Source: Thermofilaceae archaeon
GTDB lineage: Archaea > Thermoproteota > Thermoprotei > Thermofilales > B69-G16
Length of the DNA: 6,030 nt
Direction: 5' to 3'
Assembly: GCA_027017165.1 (NCBI GenBank)
Contig: JALURF010000029.1
Coordinates: 1-6,030 of the forward strand
The notes under the pieces are model-generated. The model made no database searches. It was not told the DNA's origin and saw nothing but the letters and a program-made list of their open reading frames with translations. Below are positions 5,637 through 6,030 of this stretch, piece after piece. Made by a program: the position numbers and the translations under genes. The stretch's first letter is position 1; each line of letters starts with the position of its first letter.

Positions 5637-6030
5637 CTAGAGAGTACAGCATAACTCTTTTGGTCCGTCTAGTACTATTACAAGTTTATTTAGGAATTCT
5701 CTGCCAAGCAACCTCTTACCTTTACCAGCTAGCGGAGATTCTATAAAGGTTTCAAACATTCTCCCGTCAATTTCAGCAAATCCTCTGGCAACTCTCATAG
5801 TTACAGGACCTACAAGGGTTCTATAAGTTCTCCAGGCTTCCCTAGGAAGCTCTCCAATTATAAAAAACTCGTAGTCCTCGTCAAGCAGCATTATAGAACC
5901 TTCAAAACCAGTATCCACGGGAATCTTCAAAGTTTGAGGAAATTCTTCCATTCTCAAATTATACAATTTAACCTCGAGTACCGGGTAGCCGCTGAGAACA
6001 CCCGTTTCGTAACTTAAGCATTTCTTGACC
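5637..6030 (-). CDS. Clan AA (retropepsin-like) aspartic protease, DTGF type; 5' end outside the window
   Basis: This small protein resembles the archaeal and bacterial clan AA aspartic proteases with a DTGF active site (the AF_0612-like group), single-domain relatives of retropepsins that would work as dimers. The motif IPVDTGFEGSIML carries the catalytic Asp-Thr-Gly. Near the C-terminus RLLGREFLNKL supplies the hydrophobic-hydrophobic-Gly signature that closes the half-barrel. The family is about 100-120 residues. A start can be drawn at TTG 5966 (109 residues) or ATG 5951, but the frame stays open to the window edge and the codons before 5966 encode SGYPVLEVK, leading into LYN: a likely first beta-strand leading to the active site, as in relatives. 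No ATG, GTG or TTG occurs in that extension, so the true start probably lies beyond base 6030. The protein ends in CCTL. Substrate is unknown. It lies 66 bases before the nuclease gene on the same strand. Confidence 0.78.
   Translation of the reverse strand, partial: VKKCLSYETGVLSGYPVLEVKLYNLRMEEFPQTLKIPVDTGFEGSIMLLDEDYEFFIIGELPREAWRTYRTLVGPVTMRVARGFAEIDGRMFETFIESPLAGKGKRLLGREFLNKLVIVLDGPKELCCTL

Noticed and set aside
1..6030. CRISPR array, tRNA or rRNA genes
   Set aside because: No regularly spaced repeats, no cloverleaf with T-loop consensus and no rRNA-like stretch were seen; the spacers between genes are too short to hide an rRNA.

Overview
The window looks like a chromosomal segment of a thermophilic archaeon, most likely Thermoproteota (Crenarchaeota). 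The grounds are TATA-like boxes about 25-35 bases upstream of several start codons, archaeal-type Shine-Dalgarno sequences (GAGATGAT, AGGTG, AGGAGGG), TTG and GTG starts, frequent AGA/AGG arginine and ATA isoleucine codons, and protein families common in thermophilic archaea. The lineage is an inference; no rRNA or other marker gene is present.

Layout. On the + strand, a tiny possible gene end (2-40) is followed by a complete arginine deiminase gene (87-1280). This converges, across a 110-base spacer with two small inverted repeats, on five minus-strand genes. Read in their own direction (right to left) these are: a clan AA, DTGF-type aspartic protease running off the right edge (6030-5637); a predicted nuclease joining an ATP-cone-like domain, an Mrr-like PD-(D/E)XK domain and a C-terminal helix-hairpin-helix-like tail (5570-4755); a DUF362 protein without an iron-sulfur motif (4712-3786); a glycoside hydrolase family 4 enzyme with a CHG motif (3725-2355); and an unrecognised polytopic membrane protein with an internal repeat (2185-1391). 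No gene-free stretch exceeds 300 bases. I found no tRNA, rRNA, CRISPR array, transposase or integrase.

How the genes work together. The minus-strand genes are spaced 42, 60, 66 and 169 bases apart. A TATA-like box sits before at least three of them, so they look like mostly separate transcription units rather than one tight operon. The metabolic content is arginine breakdown (ArcA, with no arcB or arcC in view) and NAD+-dependent cleavage of a sugar derivative, probably a uronide (GH4). The nuclease is the most likely candidate for an undescribed activity: its domain order suggests a DNA-cutting enzyme controlled by nucleotide binding. Its upstream neighbour is a retropepsin-like protease, but nothing in the sequence proves that the two work together.
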